Source of the DNA: Flavobacteriales bacterium
Lineage (GTDB): Bacteria > Bacteroidota > Bacteroidia > Flavobacteriales_E > Vicingaceae
Assembly: GCA_020635795.1 (NCBI GenBank)
Contig: JACJZD010000001.1
Location: 1,187,001-1,251,000, forward strand
Direction of reading: 5' to 3'
Length of the DNA: 64,000 nt
Each line of letters begins with the position of its first letter. Within the stretch, counting starts at the first letter, position 1. A program made the position numbers and the translations under genes. The notes under the pieces were generated by a model. The model was given only the letters and a program-made list of their open reading frames with translations. It did no database searches and was not told the DNA's origin. This document shows positions 26,645 to 34,051 of the stretch, piece after piece.

Positions 26645-26665
26645 GTAAAGCTAAAAAGGCTTTAC
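26645..26665. repeat. Short perfect hairpin
   Basis: GTAAAGC TAAAAAG GCTTTAC, a 7-base perfect stem immediately after the GGGCG element. Confidence 0.5.
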
Positions 26666-26901
26666 CCATTTTTTGCTAAAAGAAAGAGGTAGGTAAGAGT
26701 TTAAAATTTGCTTTAATTGGAGTAAAACGGAAATCATGAACTCCTATTTAAAAAAATAGAAAAGTGTGAATAACTGAACCGCAAATTTTAAACCCTTACT
26801 TGATTTTGTTTTAATAATTTTTTTTTTGCCCTTTTAAAAGAATTAATTCTTTAAAAACCTAAGCTATATTAACATAACGCAATACATTATAGGACAAAAT
26901 T

Positions 26902-26997
26902 ATGAGTGTTACTAAAAAAATAAGAACATTAAGAAAAAGAGCCTTGCAGTTTGGCTTTATTGACGATTTTGTCGAAGCAAAGAAATCTCTTCGTTAA
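26902..26997 (+). CDS. Very small basic ORF inside element 2
   Basis: 31 residues (MSVTKKIRTLRKRALQFGFI followed by DDFVEAKKSLR), beginning 3 bases after the left arm TATAGGACAAA. It is basic and could bind nucleic acid or be noncoding. Its 3' half overlaps, antisense, the 67-residue ORF at 26957-27160, so at most one is likely a true gene. Confidence 0.25.
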   Translation: MSVTKKIRTLRKRALQFGFIDDFVEAKKSLR

Positions 26998-27160
26998 TAT
27001 CTTTTAGAATTTGATTCTCAGATTCTAATTTTCTAAATATTAACTCATACTCATTAAATATATTTTCATCAACTTTTTTTAGAGCCTCAGCTAATGCTCT
27101 AAACTTAATACTATGTATTGTTAATAGCTTTGTAGTTTCTAAATGTTCTATTTTTTCCAT
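26957..27160 (-). CDS. Small helical protein inside element 2
   Basis: 67 residues, predicted almost wholly helical, with coiled-coil-like KLESENQILKDINEEISLL near the end and no membrane segment. The ATG is about 10 bases from the right arm d on the minus strand. It is inside the repeat element, so it may be a passenger or an accidental ORF. No family recognised. It overlaps a smaller plus-strand ORF for 41 bases. Confidence 0.4.
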   Translation of the reverse strand: MEKIEHLETTKLLTIHSIKFRALAEALKKVDENIFNEYELIFRKLESENQILKDINEEISLLRQNRQ

Positions 27161-27281
27161 TTGTTATAATTTTTTCCTATAATTAGTCGTTATGTTAAAT
27201 AACCGCACGGGCAACGCTTTAACAATTAATTTCCACTACTAAAAAAACACCGTTCGTTCCTCACATTTTTTTATTAGTGGT

Positions 27282-27374
27282 CGTTTAAAATCTTCCAACA
27301 AATTTTAACAATGTTTTCCGCTTTTGAAAAACAAAGCTACTTAAAACATATAAAATTTGTTGGAAGATTTTAAA
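27282..27374. repeat. Perfect 25-bp inverted repeat with 43-base loop
   Basis: The arms are 27282-27306 (starting GTTTAAAATCTTCC) and 27350-27374 (ending GGAAGATTTTAAAC), exact reverse complements. The loop is 43 bases with no ORF. It has no T-run typical of a terminator. Confidence 0.75.
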
Positions 27375-27395
27375 CTAAATTAATTATTAACCAAA

Positions 27396-27473
27396 GTTAT
27401 GTTAACATAACGCAATACATTATAAGACAAATAAATAAGTCATATAATTTGACATTATGCTAAATAACCGCAC
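27396..27473. repeat. Inverted-repeat element 3 (arms e and f, almost no interior)
   Basis: Left arm e starts with the perfect palindrome GTTATGTTAACATAAC and reads on to CATTATAAGACAAA. Right arm f (about 27441-27473) reads CATATAATTTGACATTATGC and ends TAAATAACCGCAC. Only about 10 bases separate the arms, so this looks like an empty copy of elements 1 and 2. Confidence 0.6.
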
Positions 27474-27625
27474 GGTAGTAAATACTTGATTTGGTTCATG
27501 TTTCAAAGATAAATTTTAATTGTTTTTATTTCGAATTAAAAATGCAAATAAATTGAAAGTATATAGTTCTTAATTAGTAATAAATTGAGTTATTTTGCGA
27601 AAAATTAATTTAAAGAAAAAACATT

Positions 27626-28051
27626 ATGTCAATTATAGATTTATACGAATCAAGTGAACATAGAAACAATTTAGCACATTTTGCAGCTATCGTAAACTTG
27701 GCTTATGCTGATGGTAATTTTAATTCAGACGAAGAACAAATTGTTAAAAAATTTGCTCATAGATTAGGAATTACAGCTGATGAGTATGTTCAAATTGTTG
27801 AAAACAGAAAAAACTACCCGTTGATACCACCTGTTCGTTCAGAGGTTAGATTGGAAAGAATTTATGACTTTTTTAAGATGATGGCTGCCGACCATAATTT
27901 GGATGAAAAACAAATTCAATTAATTGAGCGTTATGCTATTGGATTGGGCTATCCTGATGCACAAGCTAGAACTATTATTGACAAATCAATGAAACTATTT
28001 GGTGGTAAAATTGATTTTGATGATTATGAGTTGTTAATCAACAAAAAATAG
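27626..28051 (+). CDS. TerB-like protein
   Basis: 141 residues, all helical and soluble. The TerB/DjlA-like domain appears twice as an acidic-helix hairpin: AYADGNFNSDEEQIVKKFAH in the first half and MAADHNLDEKQIQLIERYAI in the second, each with Asp/Glu positions that bind metal in TerB. The family is linked to tellurite resistance and stress but in Bacteroidota is usually a stand-alone protein of uncertain role. It is monocistronic, starting after the repeat block and ending at a strong terminator. Confidence 0.8.
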   Translation: MSIIDLYESSEHRNNLAHFAAIVNLAYADGNFNSDEEQIVKKFAHRLGITADEYVQIVENRKNYPLIPPVRSEVRLERIYDFFKMMAADHNLDEKQIQLIERYAIGLGYPDAQARTIIDKSMKLFGGKIDFDDYELLINKK

Positions 28052-28073
28052 TTTCGTATAATCGTAATAAATT

Positions 28074-28108
28074 AAAAAGACACTTCATTTGAAGTGTCTT
28101 TTTTTTTT
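28074..28108. terminator. Bidirectional terminator between TerB-like and XRE-S24 genes
   Basis: AAAAAGACACTTCA TT TGAAGTGTCTTTTT with T-run, about 23 bases after the TerB-like stop and at the end of the convergent regulator. Confidence 0.93.
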
Positions 28109-28895
28109 ATTCTTCTAGCCTCCCTACTCTACTTTTTAAATCCTTTAATTCAATTCCAACACTTCTCATTAAATTTAAAATGCTGGCAGGATTTAACTCG
28201 TCTTCTTGGTATTGTCCTATACACAAGTTGAGTTTAAATTGCCAAATTTCTAACACATCGGATAAATGCAACAAATAAGGTTGGTACATTTTATTGTCAG
28301 ACGAAAGAGTTAAATATCCCTCCTCTATTTTATCTGTAAAAACACGCTTATACACCAAACCATCATTTTTAGTTAAAATAATGTAACAGTAGCTGTTTTT
28401 AACTTGATGAATACTTTCTAAATATTCACAAACCACCACATCTCCATCCTTAACCCAAGGATGCATGGAATCTCCTTTTATTGGAAATGCACGATGTTTC
28501 CCTGTTGGTAAAAAATTTAAACTCATGATTGGCAGATTGGCAACAAATTCGGTGTCGGTATAACCTTGCAAGTAACCAGCTGAGGCTTCTTTGGTAACCA
28601 CCTCTATTACATTATCATTGTTCTCATCCACTCTTATCGGAAATAACACCCGTTGATTCCCAATATCAATAAACGTATCGGTTGAACTTAAACTCAAATC
28701 ATTTTTAACCAATGCATCAATAGGTAATTTAAAATAAGTTGAAAATTCAATTAATGTGTCTATTAATGGTTCTGACCTACCCTCTTCGTATGAGCCTATT
28801 CTCGATTTAGTAATATTTAATTCAATAGCTAACTGTTCTTGAGTTAACCCTTTTAAAGTTCTTAAATGCTTAATGTTTTTAGCTAATTTTCCCAT
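28107..28895 (-). CDS. XRE-type helix-turn-helix, S24/LexA-like regulator
   Basis: 262 residues. The N-terminal HTH_XRE domain is at about 6-60 (LRTLKGLTQEQLAIELNITK then SRIGSYEEGRS). The S24 peptidase-like domain follows at about 100-235, with an Ala-Gly-type site in KEASAGYLQGY, the catalytic Ser in KGDSMHPWVKDGDVVV and the Lys in GLVYKRVF. These residues allow self-cleavage as in LexA and CI-type repressors. This layout is common in Bacteroidota, where targets are mostly unknown. It diverges from the radical SAM gene 69 bases away. Confidence 0.88.
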   Translation of the reverse strand: MGKLAKNIKHLRTLKGLTQEQLAIELNITKSRIGSYEEGRSEPLIDTLIEFSTYFKLPIDALVKNDLSLSSTDTFIDIGNQRVLFPIRVDENNDNVIEVVTKEASAGYLQGYTDTEFVANLPIMSLNFLPTGKHRAFPIKGDSMHPWVKDGDVVVCEYLESIHQVKNSYCYIILTKNDGLVYKRVFTDKIEEGYLTLSSDNKMYQPYLLHLSDVLEIWQFKLNLCIGQYQEDELNPASILNLMRSVGIELKDLKSRVGRLEE

Positions 28896-28900
28896 AACTA

Positions 28901-28908
28901 CAAATATA
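28901..28908 (-). promoter_or_regulatory. -7 box of the XRE-S24 regulator
   Basis: Minus-strand TATATTTG exactly matches TAnnTTTG and ends 5 bases before the ATG at 28895, implying a very short or absent leader. The CTACAA...TTGTAG inverted pair across 28898-28932 surrounds it and could be an autoregulatory operator. Confidence 0.4.
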
Positions 28909-28964
28909 AGTCAAATAAACCAATAATTGTAGCTAACTTTATAAAATATTAAATCCATAATACT

Positions 28965-30017
28965 ATGATACAACAATCCATAAAAGGCAGAGGAAGTCAA
29001 ATCCAAGTAAACAACCGATTTTTTAAAACTCAATATGTAAATGAACACCTTGAGGGAATAGATGTTCCTTTTTTGGAAAACACAAAAACACAGTATATAG
29101 CAGAACATCCTAAAAAGATAGTAAACAAGGTTTATAGTCCTACTGTTCCTTTTATGTATTCAATGAATCCCTATCAAGGTTGTGAACACGGCTGCGTGTA
29201 TTGTTATGCTAGAGAAAGCCATCAGTATTGGGGTTATGGTGCAGGGTTAGATTTTGAACGTAAAATTATTTACAAACCCGAAGCTCCTAAGTTATTAGAA
29301 AAACAATTCAATACTAAAAAATGGATAGTTAGCCCAATTATGTTGTCTGGAAATACCGATTGCTACCAACCCATTGAACGAAAGTTACAAATTACGAGAG
29401 AATTGTTAAAGGTTTGTTTAAAATACCAACATCCTGTAAGTATTATTACCAAAAATTCTTTAATTCAACGAGATATCGATTTATTGATACCATTGGCTAA
29501 ACTTAACCTGGTGCATGTAAGTTTAAGCATCACCTCGTTTGATAATGAATTAAGAAGTGTATTAGAACCAAGAACAGCTTCTGTTCAAAAAAAATTGGAA
29601 ACCTTAGAAATGCTTGCCGCCAACAACATTCCTGTAAATGTTATGGTTGCTCCTATTATACCCGGCTTAAACAGCCATGAAATACCAAACATTGTTAAAA
29701 AAGTAGCTGAATTAGGTGCTTTGTCGGTTGGTTATACCACAGTTCGTTTAAACGGAGAAATTGCAGAGATTTTTGAAAACTGGATAAGAACTACTTATCC
29801 TGATAGAGCTGATAAAGTATTGAATCAAATTAGAGAAATTAACAATGGCAATTTACACAGTAAAGGAAAAAACCGAATGAAATTGCATGGTGAAACATCT
29901 TATATGATTAAAAATATGTTTGATGTAGCCCGAAATAAATACTTAAAAGATAGAGTTTGGCCAGCCTATAATTTAAAAGCTTTTTGCCGACCAAGCGAAC
30001 AGTTGAGTTTGTTTTAA
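28965..30017 (+). CDS. PA0069-family radical SAM protein
   Basis: 350 residues, normal length. The radical SAM cluster motif is CEHGCVYCYA (Cys73, Cys77, Cys80; CX3CX2C) that binds a [4Fe-4S] cluster and SAM. The region ahead of it, VPFMYSMNPYQG, is typical for PA0069, as is MLSGNTDCYQPIERKLQITR. The protein resembles spore photoproduct lyase (SplB) but this subgroup has no proven reaction. It overlaps the end of the convergent MOSC gene by 4 bases and starts opposite the XRE-S24 regulator, a possible regulatory target. Confidence 0.93.
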   Translation: MIQQSIKGRGSQIQVNNRFFKTQYVNEHLEGIDVPFLENTKTQYIAEHPKKIVNKVYSPTVPFMYSMNPYQGCEHGCVYCYARESHQYWGYGAGLDFERKIIYKPEAPKLLEKQFNTKKWIVSPIMLSGNTDCYQPIERKLQITRELLKVCLKYQHPVSIITKNSLIQRDIDLLIPLAKLNLVHVSLSITSFDNELRSVLEPRTASVQKKLETLEMLAANNIPVNVMVAPIIPGLNSHEIPNIVKKVAELGALSVGYTTVRLNGEIAEIFENWIRTTYPDRADKVLNQIREINNGNLHSKGKNRMKLHGETSYMIKNMFDVARNKYLKDRVWPAYNLKAFCRPSEQLSLF

Positions 30018-30460
30018 GCCCTTTCCATTAAAGTAACTGTATCACCTTCATGAATCATTCCATCGCTTAATACTTTTCCAGTTACACCACCTCTCCAGTT
30101 TGGAGTTAGTGCATTTTTTAAGCCTGCCGAAACAGTATCCATTTTGTTTCCGGGTTTTAATTCTGCTGTAATTTCAATATAAAACTCACCAATCTTTAAA
30201 ATATCTCCTACAGAATCTACTAAATCAACACCTTCAACTAAAACATTAACCTCTCTTTTTGTCCAATGCAATTTACGATTAAGCTCCGCACAAACTTCGT
30301 CCCAGCTTTCTAACGACATTATAGAAACCTGTCTATCATCTTTTTTTATTCCACGATAATCATCTCCAATACCTTTTTCTATCGACGCTTTTGCTGAGGC
30401 ATAAACTACCATGTCTGATCCTGGTTTTTCTTTACCAGCTATTCCTATTACTTTTCCCAT
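30014..30460 (-). CDS. MOSC-domain protein
   Basis: 148 residues from the ATG at 30460; an 8-residue upstream extension (MFYFYFRT) has poor family support. The MOSC domain covers most of it, with GIAGKEKPGSD at the start, MSLESWDEVCAELN, the domain's REVNVLVEGVDLVD and GNKMDTVSAGLKNALT. MOSC domains occur in molybdenum cofactor sulfurase and in stand-alone proteins such as YiiM; the Cys and its partners expected for activity are not certain here. Convergent with the radical SAM gene (4-base overlap). Confidence 0.8.
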   Translation of the reverse strand: MGKVIGIAGKEKPGSDMVVYASAKASIEKGIGDDYRGIKKDDRQVSIMSLESWDEVCAELNRKLHWTKREVNVLVEGVDLVDSVGDILKIGEFYIEITAELKPGNKMDTVSAGLKNALTPNWRGGVTGKVLSDGMIHEGDTVTLMERA

Positions 30461-30547
30461 AGTGCGAAAGTAAAAATAAAACAATTAAAAATTATGCACG
30501 ATAGCGGTTTGTTTTATCAGATTTATATTCTACAGACGTAAAAAACA

Positions 30548-30555
30548 TACCTTTG
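30548..30555 (+). promoter_or_regulatory. -7 box upstream of the dihydrouridine synthase gene
   Basis: TACCTTTG is an exact TAnnTTTG match 35 bases before the GTG at 30591. No ideal -33 box is seen at 19-base spacing. Confidence 0.35.
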
Positions 30556-30590
30556 TTACAGTAAAATTTTATCTAAAAAGAATAATTTTA

Positions 30591-31541
30591 GTGAATCACA
30601 CACTACTTTCATCGCCTCTCCAAGGATTTACCGATTATAGGTTTAGAAATGCTTTCAATAAATATTTTGGAGGTATCGACACATTTTATACGCCTTACAT
30701 CCGTTTTAACGGAAAAATGGAAATAAAACCTGCTTTTGAGCGTGATATTTTACCAAAAAACAATACCGTAAAAGAACTTATTCCTCAAATAATGACCAAT
30801 GATGCTGATGAGTTTTTGTTTGTAGCAAAATATGTACAGCAATTTGGCTACAAAGAACTCAATTGGAATTTGGGTTGTCCCTACCCTATGGTAACTAACC
30901 GATGTTTAGGCTCTGGTTTAATTAATGATGCAAAACGAATTGATGCTATTTTAAATAAAGTTCATGCCGAAAGCAATATCATTGTTTCCATGAAAATGAG
31001 AATGGGTTACGATAATCCAACAGAAATTTTAGAGGTATTCCCACTTTTAGAAAAATATCCCATTAAAAATATTGCTATCCATGCTCGTATTGGTAAACAG
31101 TTGTACAAAGGTGGTGTTGATTTAGATTCGTTTCAACGATGTTTGGAGCATACCAACCATAAAATATACTACAATGGTGATATTACATCTGTTAATGCTT
31201 TTAATGAGTTGAAAAATCGTTTTCCAACAATTAATCATTGGATGATTGGTAGAGGTTTAATTGCTGACCCTTTTTTACCCAATATGATTAAAAATAATAC
31301 AACTAAGTATCCCGAAAACAGATTAGAAATATTTAGTAAATTTCACGATACTTTATTCGATGAATTTAGTCAGGCTTTATCAGGTGATAGTCATACCATT
31401 TTAAAAATGATGCATTATTGGGAGTATTTCGCCCCCACCTTTATCAACCCTAAAAAAGTATTTAAAAAGATAAAAAAAGCCAAAAATATTACTGCATACG
31501 AAGATGCTGTTAAAAGTATTTTTGATACCGAAAAAGAATAA
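30591..31541 (+). CDS. dus: tRNA-dihydrouridine synthase
   Basis: 316 residues, translated from GTG (MNHTLLSSPLQGFTDYRFRN is the normal family start). FMN-dependent reduction of uridine to dihydrouridine in tRNA. Conserved features: NWNLGCPYPMVTNRCLGSGL with the catalytic Cys, VSMKMRMGYDN, IHARIGKQLYKGGVD and IGRGLIADP (flavin phosphate binding). DusC-like in size. It is followed after 21 bases by a VOC protein and then MiaE, so it may lead an operon with another tRNA-modifying enzyme. Confidence 0.93.
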   Translation: MNHTLLSSPLQGFTDYRFRNAFNKYFGGIDTFYTPYIRFNGKMEIKPAFERDILPKNNTVKELIPQIMTNDADEFLFVAKYVQQFGYKELNWNLGCPYPMVTNRCLGSGLINDAKRIDAILNKVHAESNIIVSMKMRMGYDNPTEILEVFPLLEKYPIKNIAIHARIGKQLYKGGVDLDSFQRCLEHTNHKIYYNGDITSVNAFNELKNRFPTINHWMIGRGLIADPFLPNMIKNNTTKYPENRLEIFSKFHDTLFDEFSQALSGDSHTILKMMHYWEYFAPTFINPKKVFKKIKKAKNITAYEDAVKSIFDTEKE

Positions 31542-31562
31542 CTTATTTACTATTTTTATGTT

Positions 31563-31940
31563 ATGATAGCTTGTGAATTTATTTTGTACGTTGCCGACCA
31601 AGAGAAAAGTAAAAATTTCTACCAACAATTATTATTAATTGAACCATCATTACATGTTCCAGGCATGACAGAATTTACCTTAGCAGACAATTGTAAACTT
31701 GGGCTAATGCCAGAAAATGGTATTGTAAAAATATTGGGTAATAGAACTCCACACCCCAATATTGGAAATGGTATACCAAGGTGTGAATTGTATTTAAAAG
31801 TAAAACATGCTACTGAATATTTGAATAGAGGAATCAAATTGGGCGCTACTGAAATTAGCCCTTTTATTCAAAGAGATTGGGGTGATAAAGTTGGATACAT
31901 TAGTGATTTAGATGGACACATTATAGCTTTTGCCGAATAA
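31563..31940 (+). CDS. VOC/glyoxalase-superfamily protein
   Basis: 125 residues with one beta-alpha-beta-beta-beta pair. FILYVADQEKSKNFYQQLL is the standard VOC start, VPGMTEFTLAD the middle, and VGYISDLDGHIIAFAE the end with Asp-x-x-Gly-His at the metal-ligand position. Substrate not predictable. It sits between the dihydrouridine synthase and MiaE genes with gaps of 21 and 14 bases, in a likely shared transcript. Confidence 0.85.
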   Translation: MIACEFILYVADQEKSKNFYQQLLLIEPSLHVPGMTEFTLADNCKLGLMPENGIVKILGNRTPHPNIGNGIPRCELYLKVKHATEYLNRGIKLGATEISPFIQRDWGDKVGYISDLDGHIIAFAE

Positions 31941-31954
31941 AAAAACATGAATTT

Positions 31955-32536
31955 ATGCTTGGATTAAAACTAGAAACCGACCCACGTTGGGTAAACATTG
32001 TAGAATCGAATATTGAAGAAATTTTAACTGACCATGCGTGGTGTGAGCAGAAAGCTGCTACCAATGCCATTACCATTATATCGTTAAACTCCGAACATAC
32101 TGATTTAGTAACCGATTTATTAGCTCTTGCTCAAGAAGAATTGCAGCATTTTGAAATGGTACATGAAATAATTAAGAAACGTGGCTATACTTTGGGGCGT
32201 GAGCGTAAAGATAGCTACGTAAATGAATTGTTTAAGTTTATGATTAAAGGTGGTAACCGTCAACAAAGTTTGGTAGATCGATTGTTGTTTTCTGCGATGA
32301 TAGAAGCCAGAAGCTGTGAGCGCTTTAAACTATTGTCAGAAAAAATTAACGACCCAGAATTAGCCAAATTTTATCACGATTTAATGATAAGTGAAGCAGG
32401 ACATTATACCACTTTTATAGGGTTTGCAAGAAAATATGGAAAAGGATTAGATGTTGATAAACGTTGGAAAGATTTAATTGAATTTGAAGGCGAAGTGATT
32501 AAAAACTACGGAAAATCGGAAACTGTTCATGGTTAA
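31955..32536 (+). CDS. miaE: tRNA-(ms2io6A)-hydroxylase MiaE
   Basis: 193 residues, normal for MiaE, a ferritin-like diiron monooxygenase that hydroxylates the isopentenyl group of ms2i6A37 in tRNA. The diiron ligands are visible in order: EEL QHFEMVHEI (Glu-x-x-His), EARSCERF (Glu) and SEAGHYTTFIGFARKYG (Glu-x-x-His). It follows the VOC gene by 14 bases and converges with the DUF4403 gene, 4 bases apart. Other parts of the pathway (miaA, miaB) are not in this window. Confidence 0.93.
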   Translation: MLGLKLETDPRWVNIVESNIEEILTDHAWCEQKAATNAITIISLNSEHTDLVTDLLALAQEELQHFEMVHEIIKKRGYTLGRERKDSYVNELFKFMIKGGNRQQSLVDRLLFSAMIEARSCERFKLLSEKINDPELAKFYHDLMISEAGHYTTFIGFARKYGKGLDVDKRWKDLIEFEGEVIKNYGKSETVHG

Positions 32537-32540
32537 CCTA

Positions 32541-33935
32541 TTATTTCAACCCATCAATAGCTACATCAATTTTACCATTTATATTTAAAAAAGCAAGAAT
32601 TGCTTTATTGGTCAACTGAATTTTTTTAAACTCAATATCACCAATTTCACCATTTACATAAACGCCTTGCATTGGCGAATAATTTTGGGTGTATTTTTGC
32701 ATTTCTTGTTTCGCTTCGTCAAGGTTGGTTGCTATTGAATACCTACAAGCTTCTCTAATTTTTTTCAACACAAAACTTGATGCTAACCAATTTGCGGATT
32801 TCAACAATTTGCTTTTTGTATCCAACACATAATCCAATTCATCAAAATACAGTTCCTTAGTAGTTTCGTTATATTGCGGAAACCCTGTTAAATAAATGGT
32901 TCCGTTTACACTCCCAAGTAAATCTAATGCAATAACCAATTTTGAATCTTTTTGCCAAATGGCAATACTTTTTACAGTTACTTTCTTTTTACCTTCTCCA
33001 AATTCTTGGTCTTTAAAATTTTTCATCATCAAATTTGTAGCTTCTTTATAGGTAGAAACAGCTACAATGTTGGCATTTATTTTATCGGGCATTTTAGAAA
33101 CAGGTTTTAACACGATATCATTTCGGTCAAATTTTGGTTCAGGTTGTTGTCCAATTAGTGTTTCGATATAACATTTTAAGCCCATGTTTAAACTAATTAC
33201 ACTGTTTTCTAAATTTGATTTTGTAGTATATAATTCTATTGGAACAATCCTTAACCAACTTTGGTATTCTGAACTTATTTCTGAGGGAGTTGAAATTTTA
33301 TCTAAGGCATCTAAAACATGAGGTTTAAAATCCATTGATTCTTTTATCGCATCATCAATACTTTTTTCAATATCCTTTTTAAACAATCGTATTGCAGGGT
33401 TAATTAAATATGTAATGGCTATATTCTTTCCTGCAATATTTATCGTTGGCGAATAGGTCCAATCTAACGATTTTAGTTCGGTTTGAGTGTTTAAATTCCA
33501 ATTAACCAATCCAACATTACTAACCAAAGTAACTGTCCCGCTTAAATCGATGTCACGAGTATCATACATGGAAATTCCAAACTTGCTAAATCCATAGCGA
33601 TACTTAACAAGTACTTTTAAAGGTAAGGTTGTTTTTATTTTTCCTTCTTGCTGATTTTCGAGTATTATTGGGGCCAACTTCCAAATTTTAACAGCAATGT
33701 CATCATCTTCAATATTGTTATCTTCATAAATTAAGCCGTGAAGCAATTTATTAATTTGATGTTCCACATCTTTAAGTTTAATACTAATAGGCAGACTAAT
33801 AAAAGAAGGAGTGTTATCGTATACCAAAGGACTAGCATCATCTGGTTCTGGTTTAATGGCTTCAATTTTTTTAACCGACGAACAACTCGATAGAAGAACA
33901 ACTATTAACAAGAATAAAAAAACAAGTTTGTTCAT
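32541..33935 (-). CDS. DUF4403 family lipoprotein
   Basis: 464 residues from the ATG at 33935, preferred over an upstream start 9 bases away because it gives the lipoprotein signal MNKLVFLFLLIVVLLSSCSS. The mature part has the DUF4403 layout, mainly beta strands: PSFISLPISIKLKDVEHQIN early, VKYRYGFSKFGIS, and the end AILAFLNINGKIDVAIDGLK. The family is related to the tubular lipid-binding (BPI/TULIP-like) folds by prediction in my memory, but its role is not proven. Likely anchored to the outer membrane facing the periplasm. Confidence 0.85.
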   Translation of the reverse strand: MNKLVFLFLLIVVLLSSCSSVKKIEAIKPEPDDASPLVYDNTPSFISLPISIKLKDVEHQINKLLHGLIYEDNNIEDDDIAVKIWKLAPIILENQQEGKIKTTLPLKVLVKYRYGFSKFGISMYDTRDIDLSGTVTLVSNVGLVNWNLNTQTELKSLDWTYSPTINIAGKNIAITYLINPAIRLFKKDIEKSIDDAIKESMDFKPHVLDALDKISTPSEISSEYQSWLRIVPIELYTTKSNLENSVISLNMGLKCYIETLIGQQPEPKFDRNDIVLKPVSKMPDKINANIVAVSTYKEATNLMMKNFKDQEFGEGKKKVTVKSIAIWQKDSKLVIALDLLGSVNGTIYLTGFPQYNETTKELYFDELDYVLDTKSKLLKSANWLASSFVLKKIREACRYSIATNLDEAKQEMQKYTQNYSPMQGVYVNGEIGDIEFKKIQLTNKAILAFLNINGKIDVAIDGLK

Positions 33936-34051
33936 AGCCAACATGATGAGTTAATAACGCTACGAAATTAAATAATACTCTACCAACTTTAATTTTTCAA
34001 ATCCAATTTATTATTCGATTGTATTAAATTATTTAGGATTTTTGTAACTGT

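Larger units (their letters stand above)
26471..26862. other. Gene-free spacer with hairpin elements
   Basis: 392 bases without a supported gene. It contains the GGGCG...CTCACGC element at 26551-26632 and a perfect GTAAAGC/GCTTTAC hairpin at 26645-26665. It then runs as AT-rich sequence to arm c of element 2 at 26863. Confidence 0.65.
26863..27208. repeat. Inverted-repeat element 2 (arms c and d)
   Basis: Left arm c (26863-26898) ends CATTATAGGACAAA. Right arm d (27171-27208) begins TTTTTCCTATAATTAG and ends TAAATAACCGCAC. Reverse-complemented, d aligns with c through TTAACATAACG and ATTATAGGA. The interior holds two overlapping small ORFs on opposite strands. Confidence 0.65.
27161..27625. 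other. Gene-free spacer with long hairpins and element 3
   Basis: 465 bases without a gene. It contains arm d, a 14-15-base near-perfect stem at 27233-27279, a perfect 25-bp inverted repeat at 27282-27374, element 3 at 27396-27473 and then AT-rich sequence up to the TerB-like gene. Confidence 0.7.

Noticed and set aside
23056..27473. Integron cassette array with attC sites
   Set aside because: One arm pair has ATTTAAC and GTTAAAT like R boxes, but the GTT triplet is not kept in two of the right arms and no integrase gene is present. Kept only as an alternative.
27161..27625. CRISPR array
   Set aside because: Repeats are inverted and irregularly spaced; there are no direct repeats of equal spacing.
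28107..30017. Prophage regulator region
   Set aside because: The XRE-S24 regulator lacks any phage structural or integrase genes nearby.
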